This document shows, one piece after another, positions 46,330 through 57,963 of a DNA stretch of 64,000 nt. Positions within the stretch are counted from its first letter, which is position 1. Every line of letters begins with the position of its first letter. The translations under genes were made by a program, and so were the position numbers. Origin of the DNA: Icerya purchasi. Its lineage: Eukaryota > Arthropoda > Insecta > Hemiptera > Monophlebidae. A model generated the notes under the pieces. The model did not search any database and was not told the origin of the DNA. It worked only from the letters and a program-made list of their open reading frames with translations. Location of the stretch: contig CM077115.1 of the NCBI GenBank assembly GCA_039619475.1, positions 482,744,400-482,808,399 on the forward strand, in the 5' to 3' direction.

Positions 46330-48143
46330 ATTGCAAAAAATCTTGCTCCGCTGTTAACAAAAATTATTAATGAGTCAATAAAAGAAGGTATATTCCCCAG
46401 GGAGTTAAAAGTAGGAATAATAAGACCATATATAAAAATGGGGATAAAAAACTCTATGAAAACTATAGACCAATAACGTTAATATCAGTTATTGCTAAAG
46501 TGGTTGAGCACTATATAGGTAACTATCTTAAATTGTATCTGGAAGAGAACAACTTAATATATTATAACCAATTTGGGTTCAGAAAGGGGAAATCAATGGT
46601 AACTCTGCTCAGAACTTTTACATCTGCGATAAATGAGGGATTAGCATCCGCAAACAATTTCTGATAGTCTTTCTAGACCTTACTAAGGCTTTTGATTTAG
46701 TGGATAGGGAAATATTGATAGAAGACCTAAGCAAAATTGGTATAACAGGGAAATATCTTAATTGGTTTAGATGTTATTTACATGAAAGGGAATGTTTAGC
46801 GAAAATTGGTAATGAATATAGTGGTATGGGGAAAACGAAATATAGAGTAGGGTAAGGAACTATATTAGCACCGTTACTGTTTTTAATTTACATCAACTCC
46901 ATTCACAATTGTATTAGGAACGCCAAACTTTACGCATATGCTGATGATATTGCTCTGATAATTGAACACCAAAGACGTAGAAATAGCAGAAAACCTGCTT
47001 CAGGAGGACCTGAATATGGTTTGCAGATGGATACACGATAAAAAATTATTAATAAATGCCAAAAAATCAAAAGTGATGTACGTAAGAACATCGAGTAGAT
47101 TTAGAAAGTTCGTGCCTAAAATAGTTTTGCACAAGGTAGATTGCCTTCATAGATCGGAAGTATGCCGTTGTGAGCCGTTAGAAATGGCTGATAATTTCAA
47201 ATACCTGGGAATAACATTCGATAAAGCGTTAACTTGGAGAGTTCACATAGATAACATTGCTAGGAAAATTAGTATGCCGGCATTATACAAATTAAAACAA
47301 GTTATGAATTACAAAACTACGAGACTGTATTTTGACTCATTAATAATGACTAGGATTAGATACGGAATCGAAATTTGGGGGAAAGCAAAAAAAACGGAAT
47401 TAAGGAAAATTAGTAGGCTACAGAAAAGATGTTTAAAAATGTTGTTACCGAATTGGAGAAGTGCGAATCTTGTAACGAATTCTACTTGGAGTGGGACAAT
47501 AATAAAGAAATGTCTCCAAAAATGTTTTTTTATTACAGTAAACTTTTAAGGTATAAAACAGAAAAAATAAGATTACCGACAAGGGAAATATGGGACTAGG
47601 AACTATGACAATTTGTGTTTTATAAGACCTAAAGGGATTAATAATAAAATTGATAATGTTGAAGAGGAAGTTATGAGCCATTTACTAGGTAACTTACCAA
47701 AGGAATTAAGAGACGAATGTAATTTGAATATATGGAAAGATAAAATAAAAATATGGTTGATCACGTGGTGCAAACAATGAGAAATGGCTAGTCATAGGAA
47801 AAGAACAGCGATAAGATAATTGATTGAAAGAGTAAATAATTATAAATGATGTAATGAAAAAAAAAACTAATGTTTGGTGCTGATGTTCTAGCTGCATTAC
47901 TTATGGCTTATGTGAAAATATTGTGATATAATGTAAACGTTTTGAATTAAAATTAGATGTAGAATAGTAAAAATAGAAGTTAAGTTGATTTAAAATATAT
48001 ATATATATATATATAAGACGAATATGATGTATAAGGTTTAAGATGTAGATGATGAATAAACGATATAATTATGTTGGGAACCCACAGACGGGCATTGCTT
48101 GTGGGACCCGCAAATTATTTTTAAATAAAAAAAAATAAAAAAA
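46330..48143 (+). pseudogene. CR1-like LINE (copy 1 of hairpin family)
   Basis: A 5'-truncated RT, starting about 60 bases after the neighbouring LINE's poly(A). LYENYRPITLISVIAKVVEHY and NQFGFRKGKSM are in frame near 46460-46600. The catalytic box FLDLTKAFDLVDREIL (about 46670-46720) is kept in another frame. An in-frame stop replaces the PQ of the GVPQG box near 46850 (RVG, stop, GTILAPLLFLIYIN). YADDIALI is at about 46935-46960. The block 46962-47549 carries WIHDKKLLINAKKSKVMYV, FKYLGITFDKALTW and SRLQKRCLKMLLPNWR. The C terminus ends IKIWLITWCKQ near 47780. The 3' end has GTTGGGAACCCACA, the paired TGTGGG (48100-48105), and an A-rich tail to 48143. Frame shifts and stops make it inactive. 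Confidence 0.85.
48081..48105 (+). other. 3'-terminal RNA hairpin of the CR1-like LINE
   Basis: CCCACA (48081-48086) can pair with TGTGGG (48100-48105) around a loop containing GACGGGCA. The equivalent stems in two further copies are CCCGCA/TGCGGG (41492-41497 with 41470-41475, minus strand) and CTCAC/GTGAG (22454-22458 with 22480-22484). Each difference between copies is matched by the complementary change in the other arm. The ACGGGCA of the loop and the ACCC after the hairpin are constant. Confidence 0.65.
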
Positions 48144-50800
48144 CGTGTTATGTACTTCAGGTAGTACACAATTGTGATATAATGGTATATTCAGCATTAA
48201 ATAAATTATACGTGTAATAAATACAAGAACTTTTATTTTTCATCGATCTTAATGAAGTTTTAATATACTCGCACCAAATAATATTAATTAAAGTGGTATT
48301 TTTTTTTTTTTTAATAATCATTGGAAGAAACTACTGAGCAAACTAGCACAGTTAATTGATACGAACATCGCGGAAAAAGGAAATATTATGAAGGATAGAA
48401 AGTATACATGATAAAGTCACAAGAGAGATACACATTATAAGAGCGTTTGTGGAGTCGCAAACGGTCGAATAATCTGAGAAACGACCATTCAGGTGACTTA
48501 AGAATATCAAGTCCGTTCGATTACCAATAGTTCTTTTGTAACAATTACGGCAAGCTAGTTAATTAGGTACAGCTGGATTGTATCTAATGTGTACAACGCA
48601 AATGTACAATAAATGGTCACGACGGAAATTTCATGATAACGATTTTCGAAATTAATTTTGTATCCTTTTATAAACTGTCGTAAGCAATGACGTCCGCGAA
48701 TTTGACGATCGATACTTTTATTTTTGTTACAATATTAGTGACTGCTTGAAATTCATTCAAACACCTTTAATAAATTATCCCACCACGTACTTCGTTTTCA
48801 ACGTCGATACTGTACCATCTGCTGTCGTAGACGATTGCCATCGGGGTGAACGTTCTTCTGCGGCTCCATGTCAATCCTCGACCTTTTGAAAACCAGGCTG
48901 TCTGGTAATCTCTAACAGCGCGATAGCCAATTTCGACCGACGCCCCGCTTAATTACGGTTCGACCGCATATCGTATGTTGTTTGCACGACCGCTGGTTGA
49001 TTCTACATTATCTAGTGCCTTCAAGAAAATATTTCAAACTAAAAACTGTGAATAACATTGACAAAACGCATCCCTGTCAACTTCTATAACCAACCGAACT
49101 GTTATTTAGCTGTACATAAACGGTCTGATGCTAATGTAAGTTAAGAATAATAAGTATTAAATAATCACCTCATTAATAGCTTAATTAAATTCAGCTGCGA
49201 AAATGGTAATGAATTTCACCGCGTAACGGAGATGGAAGCGGAAAAACATTTTTTAATTTCACCTATAGTGATTGCACGAGTTTCTCGTCAAACTGTTTTC
49301 CTGAACCGTCGTATATTTCGATTAAAATTTTTTTCCTTCAGGCGTATGAAAAAGGTTAAAAGAAAATAACAATTTGTTAGTAGTAAAGGTTTTAAAACAC
49401 CATTTTTATCGAGAAAATTAAGAAAATATTCGCTCAGTCAAATATTGCTAAAAATTAGGTGAAGCCTGTACTGTCCGCGCGCAGAATTTCTGTAATTCAT
49501 TTTTCTTTTTTTTTTTTTTTTATAAAAAATCTTAGCGAAAATGAATGCAGGTTTCCCGCATATATTGCAATCTGCGAGAAGGAAAAGTGCGCAATCTACA
49601 CTGATGGGTCTGGATCGATAACAGAAGAAGAAGAAGAGTTGGAACGTGATAATTTCATTTGTTTAGGTTGAACGCATTGAAGAGGAGATAAGGTTCAGAG
49701 GTTTCGCGTTCTTCAGTGGAATCATTTGCTAAAGCTAAACTGATCGTTTCAGACGGAGAAGGAGTTGAATTGTAGAGGGAATAGAAGAGATCGGGGGTAT
49801 AGCCTTTCCTTCGGGCATTCATTCAATGATGTACTTTAGAATGAAGCGAAATGAGCCAAAAGAAAAATTAAAATAACAAATAAATACGTAAAACTGAATA
49901 AATAAATGAATAAATAAGGACGCTGCGCGAACTAGAAATGTTAACATAAAACCCTTTTCAGATAAAATAAAGACCTCACTGAATTGATAAGCGTTGCAAG
50001 GATTACTTTAACGCTACACTGAAACTAATATAGGCCAGCGAAGACGCATTGTTCGGACCACCGGCGACACGCATTGTAGTGATTAATGCTTAGCGATAAA
50101 GATAAATCGGTAATTTGATTATTTTTCCAAATGTTGAGAAATCCTAATAAAATACTTTTTGGTCTACAACAGGTACATGATTCCCGCTGACTCTACAAAG
50201 CAGTCGTTTCTAATAACTCATTGATGTCTTCAGAAAACTACGCTTCCATCTTTTCCTATTTCCTGTTAAATCCTCTTCCGTAGTTCTTAAGTTGACATAA
50301 CCTGAAACGAATCCTTGTAAAAAGTTTTTTCCGTGATCTAGGCATTTTTTTTTCTTAACAAAAGATCCATGATTATATCTGAACTACGGCGTAAAATTTT
50401 TTGTATTAGCCGAATAAACCTTTTACCGACCTTATCCTTGCGCGCTATACAAGGATCCGCCAACATTTTTATCAGTTTTATCTGCGCTTTTGTTAAATCT
50501 ATTTTCGTAAAAGATAAAATTCTTATCTACGTCTTTATCCCGGAGCTCGAAAGCTAATATTCTACAACAGCTCCTTTCATGTGAATCTTGTTTCTCTTTC
50601 TATTTTTCTTTATCCGCGCGGTCATTATTTAATTAAATATTACCCTTTTTCTTCGATAAAAATAATTTCAAATAACTGCAATATTTATACAATTTACTTG
50701 AAATAATTACAACCAAATTATCCATTTCATTTGTCTAATTGAGAGGAGTTCGTACTTTCAAAAAAAAAAAACAAAAGAATTAATGTATCATTTTAAAAAG
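48144..50800. other. No recognisable gene
   Basis: T-runs at 48300-48312 and 49505-49522, and an A-run at 50761-50771. The stretch 48780-48980 is a little richer in CG. No ORF resembles a known family, and no RNA gene or MITE was found. Confidence 0.45.
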
Positions 50801-50945
50801 TTTTTTTTTTTGGAGGGGGGGGGGCGTCAACTATGAACATTAACCCAGCACAAGTGAAATTTTTAAAAGTGTCAGTGTGTGGTAGCGGGATTCAACCCCG
50901 GTTCAACCCGAACGAAACACTACTGCCTAACCAGAAAGAGCGAAT
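50801..50945 (-). mobile_element. tRNA-derived SINE with LINE-like 3' end (copy 2)
   Basis: On the minus strand: an A-box-like TGGTTAGGCAGTAG (about 50934-50921) and a B-box-like GGTTGAATCCC (about 50898-50888), a short body with AAAATTTCACTTG, then TTGTGCTGGGTTAATG, AGTTGACG, a C-run and an 11-base A-run (T at 50801-50811). The last third corresponds to TTGTGCTGGGTAAATG...GTTGACG at the end of the RNase H LINE at 46208-46240. Compared with the copy at 34828, head and tail are the same family, with about three-quarters identity by eye. Confidence 0.78.
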
Positions 50946-51021
50946 CCAGAAAGACATTTTGGGGAAGGAAATTATATAATTACATAATATCTTATACGGT
51001 AAATAGTAGATTTAAAAAATA

Positions 51022-51887
51022 CAGTAAAACCTCGCTAATTCGGACTTTATTAATTCGGAACTTCTATAATTCGCACTGACAAAAAAATAAACTTTGTTTT
51101 TCTAATGCTGCCGTGTTAATTTTTGTGTAAGCGAAATTGAAGAAGACGAGTACATAAATATTTTACAAAACGCTGGGGAAGAATGTGGCAGACGTACGGG
51201 ACTGGTTAAATGGTGATGAATATGAATTTGAATTTGAGTGGTACCCTGTTCAGAAGGAAGAAGAAATAGTGGCTGTCGTAAATAAACGTTTAGTTGGGGA
51301 TGTGCAACAAGATTCTTCTGATAGTGAAGAAGACAACTGTGAAGAAATCCAAAAAGAGACCGTAAAACTAACTGATGCTAAAAATCACGTTGATTTATTA
51401 TCGAGGTTGTGTGTAATACAAACAGTGAATTTAATAAATATTTCTTCATGTTAAACGAAATGAAGCAGCACATTGCGTCAAAAGAAATTCAAAAACAATA
51501 CACTCAAAAAAAATTTCAGACTTTTCAGATGAAAAGGTATCGTAAATAATATACATATGCAAATAGTATATGTACAATATTGTATTTAGTGTTTTTTTAA
51601 TGAATATGTAATCTGTATAGTAAATTAGTATGTAGTATACATTTTGTAGTCAATTCTTATTAAAATTAAACATAGAGTAATTCAAATTTTTCATTTTTAT
51701 ACTTATTGATTTGTATTACTGAATTCACCGATTTCAATTATTACATACAATTACGCTTTGAGATTTATCTAAATTAAGTACACGGTGTTCGTAAATGTTC
51801 GGATTACATGTGATTTTAGAAGTGTTCCATAATTCGGAATTTTCGCTAATTTGCACTGACTGAGGTCGAATTTGCGGGGTTTTACTG
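51022..51887 (+). mobile_element. Tigger/pogo deletion derivative
   Basis: The ends are CAGTAAAACCTCGCTAATTC at 51022 and a matching inverted copy finishing GGGGTTTTACTG at 51887, flanked by TA on both sides (51020-51021 and 51888-51889). These termini and the TA site are typical of the pogo group. Subterminal TAATTCGGA-type motifs recur at both ends (51047, 51062, about 51830). With 866 bp it is much shorter than an autonomous Tigger (about 2.5 kb) and keeps only the C-terminal end of the transposase. Confidence 0.88.
51170..51547 (+). pseudogene. Tigger transposase, C-terminal remnant
   Basis: The frame LGKNVADVRDWLNGDEY runs through the acidic tail (DSSDSEEDNCEE) and DAKNHVDLLSRLC to a stop at 51454. 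A shifted frame, EMKQHIASKEIQKQYTQKK, follows near 51465. This is the low-complexity C-terminal tail seen in Tigger-derived proteins, after the DDE domain. The CENP-B-like DNA-binding domain and the DDE core are missing, so the product cannot catalyse transposition. The ATG at 51185 is internal. Confidence 0.7.
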
Positions 51888-51889
51888 TA

Positions 51890-52437
51890 CCTTGTTTCAT
51901 AAAGAAAATCAAATATCAACCTCTTCAGATATTTAAAAATGTATAATTATTACAATTTAATTTAAATTTTGTTTTACTTTTAGGGGTGAAAAATAAAACG
52001 AAATTATAAAATTCTAGCTAAAATGGTAGTTTAGAATTTGAACAGTAAATTACTAGACAGAATCGGAAGATAGTATTTTTATTAGACTTTTTCTTTTTTT
52101 TATTAGTAATTCGATCCGAATTCTTTATCGTGAGAATGTAAAAAAAAATATATATATACATTTCTCATCGAACTATTTTCATTTACATTACAAAATAAAA
52201 ATAAAAAGGGGCAAAAGATCGATAACAGTTACGTTTAAAATAGAATAAAAATATAAGATTAATAATTTTACTAGAAAACGGTATTAAATATTAGTTATAA
52301 TTAAATCCATAGGTAACATTTATACAAATCTTTTATAGCATAAATTAAGTTTCTATGTTATAACAAATTTTTTCATCGATGTTTTGTTTTTTTTTGGTGG
52401 TGGTGGGGGGTCCCCTATCGCTCCTCATGATCTGCCA

Positions 52438-52440
<3 letters not shown>
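51890..52440. other. No recognisable gene
   Basis: AT-rich. A GGTGGTGGTGGGGGGTCCCC block at about 52397-52416 precedes the microsatellite; nothing is coding. Confidence 0.5.

Positions 52441-52487
<47 letters not shown>
52441..52487. repeat. (TA)n microsatellite
   Basis: About 47 bases of alternating AT. Confidence 0.95.
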
Positions 52488-52490
<3 letters not shown>

Positions 52491-52525
52491 TACAACGTAA
52501 TTCTTAGGCTACCCCTCATTCGAAA

Positions 52526-52690
52526 AAATGTCCCAATTTTATGTAACGCTAAATGTCCCAATTTTATGTAACGTTTGTTATATTTTGTAGGATTTTTGTT
52601 ATTGTTATTTAAAAAATGTCACAATTTTATGTAATGAAATATGTAACGAAAAATGTAACGAAAAAATGTCTTAATTTTATATAACGGAAG
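52526..52690. repeat. Degenerate tandem repeat of a 25-bp unit
   Basis: The phrase ATGTCCCAATTTTATGTAAC occurs at 52528 and 52553 as direct neighbours. Two diverged copies follow near 52616 and 52667, with TCACAA and TCTTAA in place of TCCCAA. Confidence 0.85.
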
Positions 52691-52826
52691 TTAAATATTA
52701 GAATAGGATTTTTGTGGTTATGTTATTTTTTGTGTGTGTTGATGCCAGTAAGAATTACGTTGCAAATTTTGATCATTTTATACAAAGTATAGAAGAGAAA
52801 GAGTCAGAAATGTAAGCAAGAGGGGT

Positions 52827-52862
52827 CAAGGGGCACAGCCCCTTGCGAGGCCAAAATGGCCG
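52827..52862. other. Two adjacent short palindromes
   Basis: CAAGGGG CACAG CCCCTTG (52827-52845) is directly followed by GGCCAAAATGGCC (about 52849-52861), and then by a short (TA)n run. A GC-rich hairpin close to a repeat zone could be the 3' end of a transposon, but no other terminus was found. Confidence 0.6.
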
Positions 52863-53164
52863 AGTTATATATATATATATATTCAAGATAAGTTTAAAGA
52901 TCTTGCATTACTACTACAACCAAATATTTATTAATTGTATTTTATTTAAATCATTAAAAATAAAGAGCAAACTAGAAAACAAATTTAATTAGAAGATCGA
53001 TAAATTGAATTTTGTAAAAAATTCGTTTAATCTACTTTTTAACTTTTCCTCCGTCTCTTCTGCGTTCAGTAGATTACGTCGTGTTTCGAATAATTTAAGA
53101 AAACCGAAACAAAAACAAAAACACTTAATAATAATGGAAGAATGAATAAGTTGGGAACAGCGAA

Positions 53165-53640
53165 ATGACGGAAATGAAACATATTTTTAAACGACTGCGA
53201 AGCCGTGCGGCGACGCCAGTAACATGTCGGTCAGAACAATTGTCGTCGCATTCCGAAAGTCCAGGTGCTTTTCGCCGTAACATCTGCTACAGTTACCAGG
53301 TCTTATTCAAAATGCAAGACGTTCGCGTGCCATCGATAAATATTATACCCTCTAATCTATGCCGAGCAACAGCAGGCACGAGCAGACTGACAAAATTATC
53401 AAAGGACCAACCCATGGTCGCCCACCTCTTGTTCAGGACGTCTTCGAGTCTCTGGGCCCGTACGCGCCGGTCCGGTCCTCGAAAAATCGAACAGCTATTT
53501 TCCTCTGTGCAACTCCGGCACAAACCTTATTACTAAGCAGCTCGAATAGGCCGCTACCTTGTCGAGGCAACACCATCTGCCATATGCCGAACGAATTCCT
53601 CGCCTATTATTATCAGTCTCCGCACTGGTAACATCGAAGC
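53165..53640. other. GC-richer patch, open on both strands
   Basis: The composition differs from the surroundings, with many CG dinucleotides. Frames of 123 codons (plus, 53165-53536) and 76 codons (minus, 53523-53293) overlap, without a recognised domain in either. It could be a host exon or a promoter region, or a degenerate repeat. Confidence 0.3.
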
Positions 53641-54038
53641 TCTCTCTCTCCGTTCCTTCATCAGCCTAACTCTTCCATTAATGCAAGTCGCTTTTTATTA
53701 CTGAATAGAACTTTGCGCTAGATAAGGGCGGATGCGGGCTGATCTCGACTCTCGCTAGCTGCTAGCGTATTTCTATCGCGGCACTTTGTTTTTCAAAAAT
53801 ATGCACACTCGCTTCGTGTCTTTCTGTTTACTATCATTACGGCTACTATGCACACAATTACGTAACAGACTACATCTTCCGTATCATCTTAACCGATCCG
53901 TCGTTATTATTAAGAACTGACCAGTCGCGGAAGGCTATTGCCGACATCTATCGCACACATCCACTTTGCAATTTACCGTAAGGAAAATTCGGAGCGAAAC
54001 ATTGAAAATTCACCGGTGAAATTTGTGATCATTTCTTG

Positions 54039-54458
54039 CAAGACCATGTCCACGGGGGGTTTTGGGGGTTAACCCCCCACTGAAATAGTTATTATAAATA
54101 CACAAAAATCTGCAGAAAAAAAAAACAAAAATTTTAAATAAATATTGATGATATTTTAGGGTGTTGTTACATTAAAAAAAAATAGAAAAAAGAAAAAATA
54201 TGCTCCATATTTTTAGAGGTAGATCATTAATATCTTAAGGAAAAACGTTTTATTACGCGTATAATCATTAATGTAATTTTTATTAATGTTCATATACGGG
54301 GGGTAATTCATTTATGTAAATTATTAATACATATAAATCAAAATGATGGAATAGTATGAATATTAGTGAAAAACGTATTGTTATTTATAAAATACGTATA
54401 AATAACGCGAAGAAAATTTTCAAAATCCCCCCTTTTCAAAATTCTGGGCACGGCCCTG
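54039..54458. mobile_element. hAT-type MITE with 8-bp target duplication
   Basis: The element starts CAAGACCATGTCC at 54039 and ends GGGCACGGCCCTG at 54458, an imperfect inverted repeat of the hAT type. The octamers on the two sides are ATTTCTTG (54031-54038) and ATTTCGTG (54459-54466), seven of eight equal. There is no open frame. A perfect palindrome GGGGGTTAACCCCC lies near the left end and a C-run near the right end. A truncated relative is at 26270-26602. Confidence 0.85.
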
Positions 54459-54659
54459 ATTTCGTGTTTCGTTCGGTATGTTTATGTGATACAAAATTAA
54501 ATAGAATCATTAATACTGTAGCATAAGTCAAGTTGAAGAAGTGTTTTAAAAACAATTTAAAAACTTCTCTTTCCATTATATCGAGAAATAAAATATGTTG
54601 AAAAAATTTTACTAAAGTTAATTTAGCAACCGCATAGATTAATTTGCAAATCCTTTTCT

Positions 54660-55570
54660 TAAGCAATGATTAAACAAGAATTCTACGGCGCCGTCGATTC
54701 CAAATTTCTTTTGCATGTAACCATTTTCACTGATCGCTGCAGGGGACCAAATGTGGTGTTGAAGCATCTTCTATTTTTTCCGAATTCTAACTTTTCGCGA
54801 TCATTTCGTCTTTCTTCTTTTGCCTCCACCTTTATAAACGCATTAATGACTATGCTGCGATAATACATTGTTTTCACTTCCTCTAGTCGATTTTTATCCG
54901 ATTATTTAATCATTTCCGACTCCACCAGTTTCTGATCATTCATCCAGTTTCATCACTCTTCGCATATTATCATATCGGTTTCCTTCCTTTTCGCTGCTCC
55001 ATTTCTGAGGTCCCCAGTCACGTACGCACTTTAATAGATGACCGGATGGCGGATTCATTAGCTCAAATTGTTTTCGCTCCTTCTTTAAAAAAAAAAAGTC
55101 TATCCTCTAATCTTATGTCTTCGTGTAAAAAAATCCATCCTAGATTTATCAGTCTTCCTCAGTGAAAGTTCTTTTTATCTATTAGTTCAATCTAATTTTC
55201 TTTCTTTTTCCGTTCTGTCATCGTTTCTATTATTCGCTTGCGTTTTAACCAGTTTCTTCTACCTTTTTCTCGGTTTCGCTTTTCCCCTGCTCCCTCTTTA
55301 AACTGTCCTTTTCTAGGGCAATGATATCTGTAATACTGTTCACACATCTTCTTTGAAAGTTCATCCTTTTCTGTCTTAGCGGTGTGTGTTCTATATTCCC
55401 TTTTTATTAAAACCCAATCTCCCTATGTCTCATTGCGGATCCTATATTCTGCCTTTTCCTCCTTATCATCCATCATTTCAGCTTTGGTTCCTTTATGCTG
55501 TTAACATCTGACCAAATCGAACGAAATTTAACTAACAGCTCTTTTTCCGTTCTTTTAACGTACTCAAAAA
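54660..55570 (+). pseudogene. RNase H LINE, 5'-truncated and decayed
   Basis: The first block reads MIKQEFYGAVDSKFLLHVTI and FTD, then SNFSRSFRLSSFASTFINAL and LIISDS: the RNase H domain with its first Asp. The segment with the W-PGH-GI-GNE motif is unreadable. SIIRLRFNQFLLPFSRFRFS and LNCPF (about 55215-55310) give the C-terminal part. A weak tail (ACTCAAAAAAATAATAAAAA) lies near 55562-55580. Stops and shifts show an old copy. Confidence 0.78.
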
Positions 55571-55580
55571 AATAATAAAA

Positions 55581-56359
55581 ATTGTTTTTTTAGTATTAGA
55601 AAAAAACTACGGAAATCTGTACAACCGAATTATTATGTAAGAAGCCACCGAGTAGAACAGGTCAATTTAACCTAATAAGCAAATATTACACCTTTAAAAT
55701 ATTGTGATTAGCAACATATACAGCGACTCGCAGAGGGCGGAGCTAATGAGTGGCCCCCTTTGAGAATTTGAAAAAGAAAAATAACCAAATCGCAAAACTG
55801 GTGCAAAATAAGATTAGTTCCATTTGATACCAAATATGCATAACGCAGAAATTTAAAGAAAATCAACCTTCTTTTTTTTTCTTTTGGATAATTCTATTAT
55901 CCGAAAAACGTGAATTTGATTTTTGGTTTCTCGTGAATTATAACGCTATTAATGTTATTTTTAATACTGAACAATTTTACGCTAATAATTATTTAAAAAT
56001 AAATTCTCAAATTAATTAAAAAACTAATTCCTCACTTTGAAGTACGTTTTCTATAGCCGAAGCATCTTATCCAACCTTCACTTTCCTAAATGAAAACCCC
56101 CGAATACGGCAACGTATCAACTATTTCTTAAAAATCGATAAAATTCGTTATTTTCATATGCTCTTTAAAACAGCTGTTTACAGGCACGGTAAAAAAATTA
56201 GTATTTTTGCACGACTTTTTCTTAATATTGTTAAACATATTAATTTTTCCATTTTTTTTTTATTAAAAAAAAGGAAAAAAAGATTAACATTTCACAAATA
56301 AAAAAGGTGCGCACTTTTATGATAGGCAATTAAATACAAACAATGTGATGATTTCCGAG
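55581..56359. other. No recognisable gene
   Basis: AT-rich, with A-runs near 56265-56281; no open frame of note. Confidence 0.5.
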
Positions 56360-57963
56360 CAGAGGCGGCGTAAGATAATCGTTTTGGGCTGCCAGAGTAA
56401 ACTAATCAAACATATAGATCACAATAGAAGAAAAGTTAATCGTATTTCTTGCTGTCACTGAAACGATTGAAGAATATTTTTAACTAATGCAATATTGGGA
56501 AAGCTTGAAAAAAATGGCTTAAATATTCAAAACTGTCCTGGCCAAGGATATGACAATGGTACAAATGTAGCAGGCGTAAATGGTTGAGTTTAAACTCGAA
56601 TATTAAATATTAATCCGGGGCATTTTTTATATCCTGCGGTTATCATAGCTTGAATCTGCTGCCGTTGGTAGACGTACAAAATTCTTCTGTGGCAGCAAAA
56701 ACCTTCTGGTTTTATTCAGAAAATTTATTTGCTATTTTCAAGTTCCAGCAAACGCTGGAAATTAATCAAAAAGGCAAATTAAAACTTACTATGAAGCCTT
56801 TATCAGACACAAGGTGGGAAAGCAGAATCGAAGCATTGAAGGCCGTATTATTGCGATTTGATAATGTTGTTGATCGCATCGAAAGCTTAAAAAATCAAAC
56901 TGAACAATCTGGCATACTCAATTATCTTGTAATTCGATTTTAAACGAAATGCTCAATTTAAAATTTATAACATATCATTACATGTATATAGTATAAGATA
57001 TTACTGCGAGTTAATGTCATAAGCAAATTATGGCAATTTGTGCATGTCCATTTAAGCATTGCTCTTAAATATGTGCGTACATTTTGTAACTGGGTCAAAG
57101 AATACTGACAAACTGGATTCGAAAAATGCCTGTCTGATGCTCGTCAATTTATTGAGAAAAGCAATTATGATCTACCAAAAGACTTTAAAAATAAAAGGGT
57201 AGCCAAAAAGAAGAAAAGGATGTTCGATTAAAAAGCCGGTATGAAATAGATTTCTTTTTAAATACCATGATTGATTCTGTAATAAACAATGTGGATTCAA
57301 GATTTTTTTCTTTTAAATAATATTTTTAAAATTTTGGTTTTCTCTACGATCTAAACAAGTTAAAAAGTATATTCCCAAAGAGTAATTATTAAAAAACTGT
57401 CAAGATTTACAAACACTGCCCTGCGAGTGGGTGAGAGCAGCGACTTCCAACCTTACAAATTGTATGAAGAATTTATAACAATGCTCTCCAAAATTTACCC
57501 AACTTCATTAAAGATGTGAAACATCAGCTGCAATACATAACAGAAAATAGCTTGAAAGAAATTGTTCCAAATATTTACATAGTCATTCGAATTTTGCTAA
57601 CAATACTGGTAAAGAGTCCGCTGGGAGGAGCTTTTCAAAATTAAAACTAATTAAAAATTATTTAAGAAATACAACGGGTAAAGAAAGACTTTTAGCTTTG
57701 GAAGTTTTATCTATTGAAACAGATACAGCATCTAAGCTGAATTACGATACTACTATTAAGGAATTCAGTAAGGCTAAGAGTAAAAAATTTCTGTTTCTTT
57801 AATTCATTTCTTTTATTTTTTGTCAGATGGTTTGCATTTTTATGAATAAAAATTGGACAATTGCAATAGTTTTTTGTTTTATAAAATCCGTCTTCTTACG
57901 TCACTAGAGAGCTTCGCAAAATGTACCTTGCCCGTATAAAATTTAAGTCTTGCCCCGCCACTG
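56360..57963 (+). mobile_element. Second ZMYM1-like hAT, 5'-deleted, perfect 8-bp duplication
   Basis: The ends are CAGAGGCGGCGTAAGA at 56360 and, inverted, CAGTGGCGGGGCAAGA ending at 57963. The octamer TTTCCGAG stands on both sides (56352-56359 and 57964-57971), a perfect target duplication. At 1604 bp it is half as long as the hAT at 7526. It has lost the N-terminal and TTF zinc finger parts but keeps pieces of the core and dimerisation domain. Confidence 0.88.
56490..57800 (+). pseudogene. ZMYM1-like hAT transposase remnants
   Basis: Three readable patches. Near 56500-56590, LEKNGLNIQNCPGQGYDNG and NVAGVNG correspond to SRKGQSYDNAVNMAG in the other hAT. The block 56650-56943 reads LNLLPLVDVQNSSVAAKTFW in part, then LTMKPLSDTRWESRIEALKA, the W/R-rich core section of this family. 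Near 57500-57790, DVKHQLQYITENSLKEIVPN, IRILLTILVKSPLGGAF, then LKLIKNYLRNTTG-like residues in a shifted frame form the dimerisation domain. Stops divide all three, so it is inactive. Confidence 0.8.
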
